This document shows positions 43,106 to 51,492 of a DNA stretch of 64,000 nt, piece after piece. Within the stretch, counting starts at the first letter, position 1; every line of letters begins with the position of its first letter. Location: contig CAWJDP010000001.1 of assembly GCA_963841715.1 (NCBI GenBank), positions 969,568-1,033,567 on the forward strand, read 5' to 3'. The notes under the pieces were generated by a model. The model made no database searches and was not told the origin of the DNA. It saw nothing but the letters and a program-made list of their open reading frames with translations. The position numbers and the translations under genes are program-made. The DNA is from DASPWW01 sp963841715 (GTDB lineage: Bacteria; Actinomycetota; Thermoleophilia; Solirubrobacterales; 70-9).

Positions 43106-44085
43106 CAGGCCGTCCCCTCTCCGATCGCCGCGAGCCGCGACGCGACGCGGAGGTGAGCCGAGCGCGAGCGCGGGTTCTCCTCCGCCTCAGCGGGCGAGGG
43201 CGCGACCGCGCGGCGGCTCAGCAGCTCGGCCTCGGGGCCGCGCCCGCACACACATACCGGGATCTCGGGCGGGCAGATGCAGCCGCGGACGCGGTCGGCG
43301 AGGAAGCGCTTCACACGGCGGTCCTCGAGCGAGTGGAATGAGATCGCGGCGAAGCGCCCGCCGTCGCGCAGCACCGCCCAGGCGGCAGGCAAAGCGCGGT
43401 CGAGCGAGCCGAGCTCGTCGTTGACGGCGATCCGGATCGCCTGGAAGGTCCGCTTCGCGGGGTGGCCGCGGCCGAAGCGCGCCGCGGGCGGGAGCGCCGA
43501 GCGGACCGCCTCGACAAGCTGCGACGTCGTCGCGAGCGGGCGGCGGGCGACGATCTCGGCGGCGATCCGGCGCGCGTGGCGCTCCTCGCCGTAGCCGCGG
43601 ATGATCTCAGCGAGCCGGCGCTCGGGCCACTCGTTGACGAGAACGCGCGCCGAGAGCTCCTGGCCGCTGTCCATGCGCATGTCGAGCGGTGCGTCGTATG
43701 CGTAGGAGAACCCGCGCTGCCACGCGTCGAGCTGGAGCGAGGACATCCCCAGATCGAGGTAGGCGATGTCCGCGCGCTCGCCGGTCGCGGCGATGCGCTC
43801 GAGCGCGTCCGCGTAGTCATCGCGCACGAACCGCGTCTCGCACGGCGCCGTCGCGGCGAACGCCGCATAGCGCTCCTTCGCGGCCGGGTCGCGGTCGATG
43901 CAGACAAGCGTCCCGTCCGACCCCAGCCGCTCCGCGACCAGGGCCGCGTGCCCGCCGCCGCCGAACGTGCAGTCGATCGCCGTCTCCCCCGGCTGCGGGT
44001 CGAGCAGATCGACGAGCTCGTCGGCGAGTACGGGCAGATGCTCGCTCGGCATGTAGCTAAGTGTTGCCGCAAGCGCCGTCGACAT
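43105..44085 (-). CDS. rsmH: 16S rRNA (cytosine-1402-N4)-methyltransferase
   Basis: A 326-aa SAM-dependent methyltransferase (MraW/RsmH). The core motifs are HLPVLADELVDLL, DCTFGGGGHAALVAERLG (SAM loop), AYLDLGMSSLQLD, AIRIAVNDEL and FHSLEDRRVKRFLADR. The first ATG (44085) gives an 11-residue extension; ATG 44052 (MPSEHLPVL) is the more typical start. It lies 1 bp after mraZ and is coupled to ftsL. Confidence 0.95.
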   Translation of the reverse strand: MSTALAATLSYMPSEHLPVLADELVDLLDPQPGETAIDCTFGGGGHAALVAERLGSDGTLVCIDRDPAAKERYAAFAATAPCETRFVRDDYADALERIAATGERADIAYLDLGMSSLQLDAWQRGFSYAYDAPLDMRMDSGQELSARVLVNEWPERRLAEIIRGYGEERHARRIAAEIVARRPLATTSQLVEAVRSALPPAARFGRGHPAKRTFQAIRIAVNDELGSLDRALPAAWAVLRDGGRFAAISFHSLEDRRVKRFLADRVRGCICPPEIPVCVCGRGPEAELLSRRAVAPSPAEAEENPRSRSAHLRVASRLAAIGEGTA

Positions 44086-44086
44086 C

Positions 44087-44539
44087 TCAGCCCTTGCCCT
44101 CGCTCGCGCCCTGGCCGGCGAGCCCCTCGGCGATCTCCTCGCCGCGCGCGTCCATCTCCTCCGCCTCGGGCGCCCACTCCGAAGGGCTCCAGATCTCGAG
44201 GTGATCGCCCGCGCCGACGATCGTGCACTCGCCCGACAGCTTCGCGTGCTTGACGAGGTGGTCCGGCAGCTTCACCCGACCCGCGGAGTCGAGTTCGTCC
44301 TCGTCGGAGAGCGCGTAGAGGCGGCGCTTGATCAGCCGCGCGTCACGCCCGAGCGGGCTCAGCCCGGCGAGGTGGTGGCGCTCGAAGTCCTCGTAGGCGT
44401 CGACCGGCCAAGCCTCCACGCAGGTGTCGAGACCGGCCGAGAGAATCACTCCCTGAGCGAAAGCGGTCCGGTGCTTCGCCGGGATCGTGATCCGGTCCTT
44501 TGCGTCGAGGCTATGCGCGTACTGGCTGCGAAATGCCAA
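44087..44539 (-). CDS. mraZ: Transcriptional regulator MraZ
   Basis: A 150-aa AbrB/MraZ-fold DNA-binding protein with two repeats: FRSQYAHSLDAKDRITIPAKHR and RLYALSDEDELDSAGRVKLPDHL. MraZ binds repeats in front of its own operon and represses the dcw cluster. The start is TTG at 44539 and the ribosome site is weak. The C-terminal extension (AEEMDARGEEIAEGLAGQGASEGKG) is longer than in E. coli. It is the first gene of the leftward division cluster. Confidence 0.95.
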   Translation of the reverse strand: MAFRSQYAHSLDAKDRITIPAKHRTAFAQGVILSAGLDTCVEAWPVDAYEDFERHHLAGLSPLGRDARLIKRRLYALSDEDELDSAGRVKLPDHLVKHAKLSGECTIVGAGDHLEIWSPSEWAPEAEEMDARGEEIAEGLAGQGASEGKG

Positions 44540-44645
44540 AGCTGGGTCCGTGCGGTCGGGGTCTCCGTCTTCCGAGCGGCGGAAGTGGACCGGAGTGGCA
44601 AGGTGGGAGGAGCCTCACCACCCCGGTCCTTGGTTGGAGTCGATC

Positions 44646-44677
44646 GCCACGCTAACCCACAACTACCCACTTTGCAA
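44646..44677 (-). promoter_or_regulatory. MraZ box overlapping the mraZ promoter
   Basis: Reading leftward, GTGGG (44666-44670), GTGGG (44656-44660) and GTGGC (44646-44650) occur at exact 10-bp spacing, matching the known MraZ operator of TGGG repeats with 5-bp gaps. They overlap a candidate promoter: -35 TTGCAA (44672-44677), 17-bp spacer, -10 TAGCGT (44649-44654). MraZ binding would block RNA polymerase directly, so autorepression is predicted. The 5' UTR would be about 100 nt. Confidence 0.75.
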
Positions 44678-44700
44678 CACAACCTGACACGCGGGATTCC

Positions 44701-44935
44701 AATTCATCCGTCGGACGGAATTGCCAGAGCGACCCCAGAGGGCGCCAGATCCCCATGGGCATGGGGTTTCCGGCGGCATCGGGCCGCGGGCCGACCGCCA
44801 CTGGGGGCCCGCGTTTCTGCAATGCCGGTTGCAGGCCGGACGCGACGTCCGGCCCCGGACAGCACGACGCGGCCCGTCGGGTGCCGCTGACCCGACCGCC
44901 TGAGGGCGGTCGGCTGCCGGCGCTCGACGGGCCGC
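44701..44935. other. Hairpin-dense intergenic region
   Basis: This 235-bp stretch between the secreted-protein gene and mraZ holds no convincing ORF but a row of stems: CCCCATG/CATGGGG (44751-44766), CGCGGGCC/GGCCCGCG (44785-44813), CTGCAA/TTGCAG (44817-44834), GGCCGGAC/GTCCGGCC (44834-44854). It ends in a nested structure with an 11-bp outer stem (44869-44879 with 44925-44935) around a 9-bp inner hairpin (44892-44913). The last structure starts 28 bp past the stop of the leftward secreted-protein gene and could terminate it. The others suggest a small RNA, a long leader, or repeats. No known RNA family signature was recognised. Confidence 0.5.
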
Positions 44936-44963
44936 GCTCGAGCCTTGCGGGCCTCGATCGGGC

Positions 44964-45305
44964 CTAAACGTGGATCGTGGAGCTCGTCGCGCTCTTGCAG
45001 GTCGCGCTTCCGCTCACCTTGGCGAAGAACTTTCCGGACGTCTGGCCCGAGTTCCCCGTGTCCCAGCTGCCATCGCTGCCGGAGGTGTCGCTGAACTGCT
45101 TCTGGCCGTTGGCCTTGAAGACCGTCACCTTGCGGTTCTTCACGCAGCTCTTCTTCGAGCTCTTGACCTTGCCCTGAAACCCGTCACCGTTGAACTTGAT
45201 CGTGACCGAGGTCGGCGTCTTGGCCTGCGCATCGGCGACCGCGGAAAAGGCAAAGACGGCGCACAGCGCCGCCACGATCGCTCCGATGTAGATCTTGGTA
45301 CGCAT
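44964..45305 (-). CDS. Small secreted protein of unknown function
   Basis: A 113-aa protein with a signal peptide (MRTKIYIGAIVAALCAVFAFSAVADAQA, cleavage likely after AQA). The mature part is about 85 residues of beta-rich sequence (TSVTIKFNGDGFQGKVKSSK; KFFAKVSGSA) with two Cys that could form a disulfide. It looks like a single Ig/transthyretin-like extracellular module. I do not recognise a specific function. The start at 45305 was preferred to one 11 codons upstream because it begins the signal peptide. Confidence 0.7.
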   Translation of the reverse strand: MRTKIYIGAIVAALCAVFAFSAVADAQAKTPTSVTIKFNGDGFQGKVKSSKKSCVKNRKVTVFKANGQKQFSDTSGSDGSWDTGNSGQTSGKFFAKVSGSATCKSATSSTIHV

Positions 45306-45396
45306 GGGGTCGTCCCTTCGTCGCTTGCTAGACGCCAATATTACGGCGGGTCCCGACCGCGGGATTCGATCTGTGACGAACGTCTCGCTACCGGTG

Positions 45397-46236
45397 CTAC
45401 AGCCCGCCGAGCAGCTGGCCTGAGTTCGCGACGAGGCCGGCGACGATCATCAGCAGCACCGAGGGCACGAGGACGAGCGCGACGACGAGCTGGATCTTCG
45501 GCGCCGCCCGCGCCGCGCGCTCCTCGATCCGGCGGCGCTGGTCGGACCGCAGCGCCGTCGCCTGTCCCCGGAGCTGGTCCGCGAGCGGCGAGCCGTGGCG
45601 GCGCGAGCGCTCGAGCGCCGCGGCAAGAGCGCCGACCTCGGCCCCGGGCACGCGTTGGCGGAGCGCCGCGAGTGCGACCGACTCCGAGGCGCCGCACTCG
45701 ATCTCGCTCGACGCGACGGCGAGCTCGCGTGCCAGCGGTCCCGTCGAGCCCTCGGCGATCTCGCCGAGCACGGCGCCGGGAGAGCGCCCGGCCTCGGCGG
45801 CGACCGCGAGCAGGTCGAGCGCATCGGGCAGCGCGTCGACGAGCCGCATCAGGCGCCGGCGCGCCTCGCGCTCGAGCAGTGCGTCCGGGACGAGAAACCC
45901 CGCGGCCGGCAACCCGGTGGCGACGAGCAGCGACAGGCGCCCCGGCGCCGCCGGGGCGGCAACGAGAACCAGCAGCGAGCCGATCACCGCGCCCGCGAGC
46001 TTGCCGGCGAGCACCGCCGGGACCGGCACCCGCTCCGAGAGTCCCGCGCGCGCCAGCCGCCGCGGGATCCCGAGCCGCAGCGCCGCCTCGGCGAGCGTCC
46101 GCGCCCGGCCGGCAGTCAGCGCGCCCAGCGTCCGCCGCGCGACGTCGCCGACCTCCTCGCCGTGCGTGCCGAGCAGCTCCCAGGCGGCGGCAAACGCGAG
46201 CAGGACCGCGACCGCCGCGCCGAGCGCCGCGATCAC
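45397..46236 (-). CDS. tadC: Tad/Flp pilus inner-membrane protein TadC
   Basis: A 279-aa type II secretion F-domain protein. Hydrophobic segments lie near the N-terminus, around residues 81-120 and at the C-terminus (IQLVVALVLVPSVLLMIVAGLVA). The cytoplasmic T2SSF core holds LVDALPDALDLLAVAAEAGRSPGAVL and ELAVASSEIECG. The GTG start overlaps the tadB stop (GTGA); the longer frame reads antisense-like through tadB. TadB and TadC form the platform that the TadA ATPase drives. Confidence 0.88.
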   Translation of the reverse strand: MIAALGAAVAVLLAFAAAWELLGTHGEEVGDVARRTLGALTAGRARTLAEAALRLGIPRRLARAGLSERVPVPAVLAGKLAGAVIGSLLVLVAAPAAPGRLSLLVATGLPAAGFLVPDALLEREARRRLMRLVDALPDALDLLAVAAEAGRSPGAVLGEIAEGSTGPLARELAVASSEIECGASESVALAALRQRVPGAEVGALAAALERSRRHGSPLADQLRGQATALRSDQRRRIEERAARAAPKIQLVVALVLVPSVLLMIVAGLVANSGQLLGGL

Positions 46237-47092
46237 TCGACGATCCGGCCGAGGCGGCGGATCGCGAAGAACCCGCAGGCCTGAAGCCCCGCCGCGATCA
46301 CGAGCAGGACCGCGGCCGCCGGATCGGTGAGGAGCCGCCCGACGAAGCCGGGCTCGATCAGCTCCGCGAACAGCGCCGCGCCGGTCGGCATCGCGGCGAC
46401 GAGCAGCCCCGTGAACCGGGCCTGCGTCGTCGCGGCGCGGGCGTCGGCGGCGACGCGGTCGCGCTCGGCCGCGGCGCCGGCGTAGCGGCGAAGCAGTGCC
46501 GCGAGGTCGCCCCCGCCCAGTTGCTGGGAGAGCAGCGCCGCGGCGAACGAGTCCACGCGTGCAGAGTGCATGCGCCCCTGGAACGCCCCCAGCGCCTCGG
46601 CGGTCGAGGCGCCGAGCTCGACATCCGCCCGCACGCGCGCGAGCTCGACCGCTGGCGGACCCTCGAGCGAGTCCGCCGCGGAGGCGAGAGCGCCGCGAAT
46701 CGATCGCCCCCCGGAGAGCGAGTCGGCGACCGAGCGCGCGACCTCGGGCAGACCGCTCTCGACCGCGCTGCGGTAGCGGGCGCGGCGGGCCGCGAGCGCC
46801 CACGTCGCCCCCGCCGGCCCCGCGACCGCGAGCAGCGGCGCCGGACCGGGCCCGGCGACGAGCAGCGCGAACAGGAACAGCGCTCCGGCGCCGACCGCGG
46901 CGAGGCGCCGGCGCTCGGCCTCCGAGGGCGCGTAGCCCTCCCGCCCCGCGCGCACGAGCGGATCTACCGCGGCGCTCAGCCAGCGCGCGACGGCCGGCGT
47001 CGCCAGCACCGCCTCGCGCGCCGCGAGCGCACCCGCCCCGCCCGCAAGCGCCGCGAGGGCGACGGCGAGCGGGCCCGGTCCCGGCGGCCCGC

Positions 47093-47105
<13 letters not shown>
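46233..47105 (-). CDS. tadB: Tad/Flp pilus inner-membrane protein TadB
   Basis: A 290-aa membrane protein with the T2SSF domain in its C-terminal half: ESGLPEVARSVADSLSGGRSIRGAL, ELARVRADVELGAS and ALLSQQLGGGDLAALLRRYA. Membrane helices are near residues 70-105 and at the C-terminus. It overlaps tadA by 13 bp and tadC by 4 bp. It is extremely Ala/Gly/Arg-rich. Confidence 0.87.
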
Positions 47106-48220
<1,115 letters not shown>

Positions 48221-48271
48221 GGAGATACGAGCCCCGGGGAGCGAGAACTCTCCCCCTCACGCGGGCGACGA

Positions 48272-48626
48272 TCAACCGCGACATGAGGTCAAGGCTGTGG
48301 ACTTGCGACTCAAGGCTCCCTGCGGCTGCTTGTCGCGCTCGATCGCGACCTCGAGGTCGGGCTCGCCGCTGCCGCTGTCGCGGTCGAGGACGGCGAGGCC
48401 CTCCAGGCGGAGCACGATCGGCTCCCCGGCGGCGTCGATGAGCACGCCGCCCGGCTGGCCGGGGGTGCTCCACGAGCTGTCCTCGCCCGAGGCGGGGTTG
48501 AAGCGGTGGATTCTCTGGCCCGGCGATGTCGACCCAGCACAGGCGGGCGCTGTCGGCATCCCAGATCGGGCCCTCGGCGTGCTCGGCGCAGACGCTGAGC
48601 GCGACCTCGACCGCGACGTCACCCAC
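48272..48626 (-). pseudogene. SMP-30/gluconolactonase remnant
   Basis: Two overlapping frames together match the first ~90 residues of the SMP-30/gluconolactonase family. Frame one reads CAEHAEGPIWDADSARLCWVDIAG from the GTG at 48626. Frame two continues with QRIHRFNPASGEDSSWSTPG and IVLRLEGLAVLDRD. One extra base around 48525 separates them. The family is about 290 aa, so the rest of the beta-propeller is missing; the frame ends at 48272, just before tadA. It is a truncated, frameshifted relic. Confidence 0.65.
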
Positions 48627-48647
48627 TACCCATGGGATCCGGTGCCG

Positions 48648-49088
48648 CTAGGAGGTCGGCAGGCTCGAGCCCGCGAAGAAGAAGAACCAGACCATCAGCG
48701 CGATCACAGCGCTTCCGACGCTCAGGATCATGATCACGTCGAGGACCGACGCCGGGTAGCCGGCGTCGCGCTCGCCGCGCATGCTGCGCATCCACGGGAG
48801 CTGGATCCGGACCGTGACGTCGCGCCCGGCGACGCGGCTGTAGGCGGCGTTCAGCGTCGCCAATCCCTTGGCGATGACGATGATCGAGACGATGATCCCG
48901 AAGACGACGAGCAGATAGGGGCCGAGCGCCGCCTGCGTCGACTTCGTCAGCTGCGAGCCGATCCACAGCCACCCGATCGGGACGGCAATCCACAGCGCGA
49001 CGCTCCCCAACGCCATCAGCGCGATCAGCGCCGCCTTCCTCAGCTGCGTCCCCTTCCTGGGACTCGCGTTGAGCTCGCCGGTCTCCAT
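48648..49088 (-). CDS. Three-helix membrane protein, unknown function
   Basis: A 146-aa protein with three hydrophobic helices: about residues 20-45 (ALIALMALGSVALWIAVPIGWLW), 58-75 (LLVVFGIIVSIIVIAKGL) and 117-140 (VIMILSVGSAVIALMVWFFFF). The loop between helices two and three is basic. No catalytic motif is seen and I do not recognise the family. It is divergent from the macrodomain gene. Confidence 0.6.
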   Translation of the reverse strand: METGELNASPRKGTQLRKAALIALMALGSVALWIAVPIGWLWIGSQLTKSTQAALGPYLLVVFGIIVSIIVIAKGLATLNAAYSRVAGRDVTVRIQLPWMRSMRGERDAGYPASVLDVIMILSVGSAVIALMVWFFFFAGSSLPTS

Positions 49089-49137
49089 CGCCGTAGTCTC
49101 GTGAGCCTAGCGCTCGCGCCGAGGCTAACCTCCACCC

Positions 49138-49647
49138 GTGGCCGAGATCGAGGTCGCCGAGGCCGACATCACGAAGCTCGAGCTCGATGCGATCGCGAAC
49201 GCGGCCAACACGCAGCTCAAGCACGGTGGGGGCGTCGCCGCGGCGATCGCGCGCGCGGGCGGCCCCGCGGTCCAGTCCGAGAGCGACGAGCGGGCGCCGG
49301 TCGGACTCGGCGAGGCCGTCGAGACGACCGCGGGCGCGATCCCCGCGCAGTGGGTGATCCACGCGGCGACGATGGAGCTCGGCGGACCGACCTCGGCCGA
49401 AATCATTCGGCGCGCTACCGCCAGCACGCTCGTGCGCGCGGACGAGCTCGGCGCGAGGTCGCTCGGGCTGGTCGCATTCGGGACCGGTGTCGGCGGTTTT
49501 CCGCTCGACGAGGCCGCGCGGATCGAGGTCGAGGAGGTCCGCCGGCATCTCGACGCCGGCAGCGGACTCGTGCGGGTCGTGTTCGCCGTCTTCGGCGCCG
49601 ACGCCCGGGACGCGTTCGAGCGCGCGGTCGCCGCCGTCGGCTCCTAA
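49138..49647 (+). CDS. Macrodomain protein (ADP-ribose hydrolase/binding)
   Basis: A 169-aa macrodomain. ADP-ribose loop motifs are NAANTQLKHGGGVAAAIARAGG (near residues 21-42) and the second loop FGTGVGGFPLDEAA (near 119-132). Related proteins remove ADP-ribose from proteins or O-acetyl-ADP-ribose. Start is GTG. It lies 10 bp before groES in the same orientation. Whether it is a hydrolase or only a binder cannot be told. Confidence 0.85.
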   Translation: MAEIEVAEADITKLELDAIANAANTQLKHGGGVAAAIARAGGPAVQSESDERAPVGLGEAVETTAGAIPAQWVIHAATMELGGPTSAEIIRRATASTLVRADELGARSLGLVAFGTGVGGFPLDEAARIEVEEVRRHLDAGSGLVRVVFAVFGADARDAFERAVAAVGS

Positions 49648-49657
49648 GCTTCAGGTC

Positions 49658-50026
49658 GTGGACACCCGCTCCCAGCACGGCGAGCACGGCCCGCTCGAGA
49701 CGGTCCGCCACCAGCTGCGGCCGCTGTTCGACCGGATCGTGATCAAGGAGCTGGACCAGGACCGCGTCCGTCGCTCCGGCCTCGTCGTCCCGCCCGGCAG
49801 CGACGACCCGCCGCCGCAGCAGGGAATCGTGCTCGCGGTCGGCCCCGGGCTCGACTGGTGGGAACAGATCGGCGTCGAGATGCCGGTCGAGCCCGGCGAC
49901 CACGTCGTCTTCCCGGCCTCGGCCGGCGTCTGGGTCGAGATCGACGAGGAGCGGCTGCTCGTCTGCGGGGTCGGGGAGCTCCTCGGGGTGCTGGAGTCGC
50001 TGGCGTCCCGCCCCGACGACACCTAG
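49658..50026 (+). CDS. groS: Co-chaperonin GroES
   Basis: A 122-aa GroES with the family core LRPLFDRIVIKELDQDRVRRSGLVVP and GIVLAVGPG, PVEPGDHVVFPASAGVWVEIDEERLLV. It has a ~20-residue N-terminal extension if GTG 49658 is used. GroES caps the GroEL cage. No groL follows, so this is a stand-alone copy. The 3' end overlaps the convergent pgl by 4 bp. Confidence 0.82.
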   Translation: MDTRSQHGEHGPLETVRHQLRPLFDRIVIKELDQDRVRRSGLVVPPGSDDPPPQQGIVLAVGPGLDWWEQIGVEMPVEPGDHVVFPASAGVWVEIDEERLLVCGVGELLGVLESLASRPDDT

Positions 50027-50724
50027 CCGAGTTTCGACGCCGCGGCGGCGTCGAGCAGCAGCGTCAGCGTGCCCGGGTCCGGCGCGACGAGGCTCGACGG
50101 CACCTCGCGGCTGGGCTCAGCGCCGAACGCCCGCGCTACGGGATCGGCCTTGCCCTCGCCGACGACGAGGAAGAAGACCTCGCGCGCGGCGTTGATCGCC
50201 GGCAGGGTCAGCGTCACGCGCGGGACGTAGGGCTCCTGGCCGGCCTCCTCGACCCCGACCACCGAGCGCTCGCGCTCGTCGAGCGAGGGCTGGCCCGGGA
50301 ACAGCGATGCGGTGTGGCCGTCGTGCCCGATCCCGAGCAGGACGAGGTCGAGCGCCGGCGGCCCGTCGCCGAAAACGGTGACCAGCTCGCGCTCGTAGGC
50401 GCCTGCTGCGGCGTCGGCCCCCTCCTCGCCGGGGATCCGGCGGACGTCGGGTGGATCGCGCTCGATGCGGTCGAGGAGCGCCTCGCGCGCCATCCCGTAG
50501 TTCGATCGCTCGTCGTCGGGCGGGACGCAGCGCTCGTCGCCGAACCACAGCGTGCAGGCGCTCCAGTCGAGGTTCATCCCGGCGAGGCGCTCGTACGACG
50601 CGCTCGGCGTGTTGCCGCCGGCGAGCGCGACGTGCCCACCCGCGCGGACGACCGCGGCGATCCGCTCCGCCGCCTCCGCGGCGGGGTCGTCGACGATCAC
50701 GCGCCGGGCGGCCCGACTCATCAT
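50023..50724 (-). CDS. pgl: 6-phosphogluconolactonase
   Basis: A 233-aa DevB-type lactonase, step two of the oxidative pentose phosphate pathway. Motifs are VALAGGNTPSASYERLA, LWFGDERCVPPDDERSNYGMARE and LLGIGHDGHTASLFPG. I use the tandem ATGATG at 50724, with AGGTGGG upstream; a start 48 bp further upstream is less likely. It lies in the same orientation as zwf and gnd, separated by a HAD phosphatase gene. Confidence 0.92.
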   Translation of the reverse strand: MMSRAARRVIVDDPAAEAAERIAAVVRAGGHVALAGGNTPSASYERLAGMNLDWSACTLWFGDERCVPPDDERSNYGMAREALLDRIERDPPDVRRIPGEEGADAAAGAYERELVTVFGDGPPALDLVLLGIGHDGHTASLFPGQPSLDERERSVVGVEEAGQEPYVPRVTLTLPAINAAREVFFLVVGEGKADPVARAFGAEPSREVPSSLVAPDPGTLTLLLDAAAASKLG

Positions 50725-50806
50725 CAACACCCACCTGCCTGTCGCGTCACCAACGTGAACGCGCTTGCACACTCTCGAACTGGGGGCTTGCGGCTCCGCG
50801 CCAACA

Positions 50807-51490
50807 TCACTCGAACGGCAGCGGCTTCGTCAGGTCCCTGACCGCATACTCGGCGCCCGCGCCGTGAAGCTGCTCGACCGTGAAGTGCCCGGTCGCGACG
50901 CCGATCCCCATCGCCCCCGCCCCGCGCGCTGCATCGGTGTCGTGCGGGGTATCGCCGAGCACCGCACACTGGCGCGGCTCCATCGGCTCGCCGCGCGCCT
51001 TGCCCGCGCGCTCGATCGCCCTCTTCGTCAGCTCGACGCGGTCGGACGAGTCGGACCCGAAGCCGCCGAAGCTGAAGAAGTGGTTCAAGTGCCCACGCTC
51101 GATCTTCGTCTCCCCGGCCTCCTTCGTCCCGCCGGTCGTGATCCCGAGCAGGTAGCCGGCCTTGGTCAGCCGCTCGAGCGTGTCGACGACCCCGGGCATC
51201 ACCCTGTACGTCTTCGACTCGGCGACCGCCTCGGGGAGGTAGTGCTGGCGCCGGTCGAGCACCTCCTGGAGCTCCTTCTCGCTCGGCTCGTGCCCGACGA
51301 CCGCCTTGAAGGTCAGCCGGCCGACCTCGGGGTCGGTCATTCCCGCGTCGGTGAACTTGCCGATGTCGGCTGGGACGCCGTATAGGTCGTCGAACGCCTT
51401 CCTCCACCCCACCGACCCGGCGCCGCCGCTGTCGATCAGCGTCAGGTCGATGTCGAACAGCACGGCGACGATGTCGTCGTCCTCCGCCAC
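50807..51490 (-). CDS. HAD-superfamily phosphatase
   Basis: A 227-aa HAD hydrolase. The nucleophile motif is LFDIDLTLIDSGGAG, GYLLGITTGGT is motif II, the lysine region follows (ELTKRAIERAG), and CAVLGDTPHDTDAARGAG is motif IV. The cap and size fit the phosphoglycolate phosphatase/Gph-like branch. GTG 51490 is the first start after the zwf TAG (2-bp gap). Substrate unknown; position between zwf and pgl suggests a sugar phosphate. Confidence 0.82.
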   Translation of the reverse strand: MAEDDDIVAVLFDIDLTLIDSGGAGSVGWRKAFDDLYGVPADIGKFTDAGMTDPEVGRLTFKAVVGHEPSEKELQEVLDRRQHYLPEAVAESKTYRVMPGVVDTLERLTKAGYLLGITTGGTKEAGETKIERGHLNHFFSFGGFGSDSSDRVELTKRAIERAGKARGEPMEPRQCAVLGDTPHDTDAARGAGAMGIGVATGHFTVEQLHGAGAEYAVRDLTKPLPFE

Positions 51491-51492
51491 CT

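Noticed and set aside
44701..44935. RNase P RNA, 6S RNA or tmRNA in the hairpin region
   Set aside because: The conserved RNase P core, the tmRNA tag frame and a single long 6S-like hairpin with central bubble could not be found.
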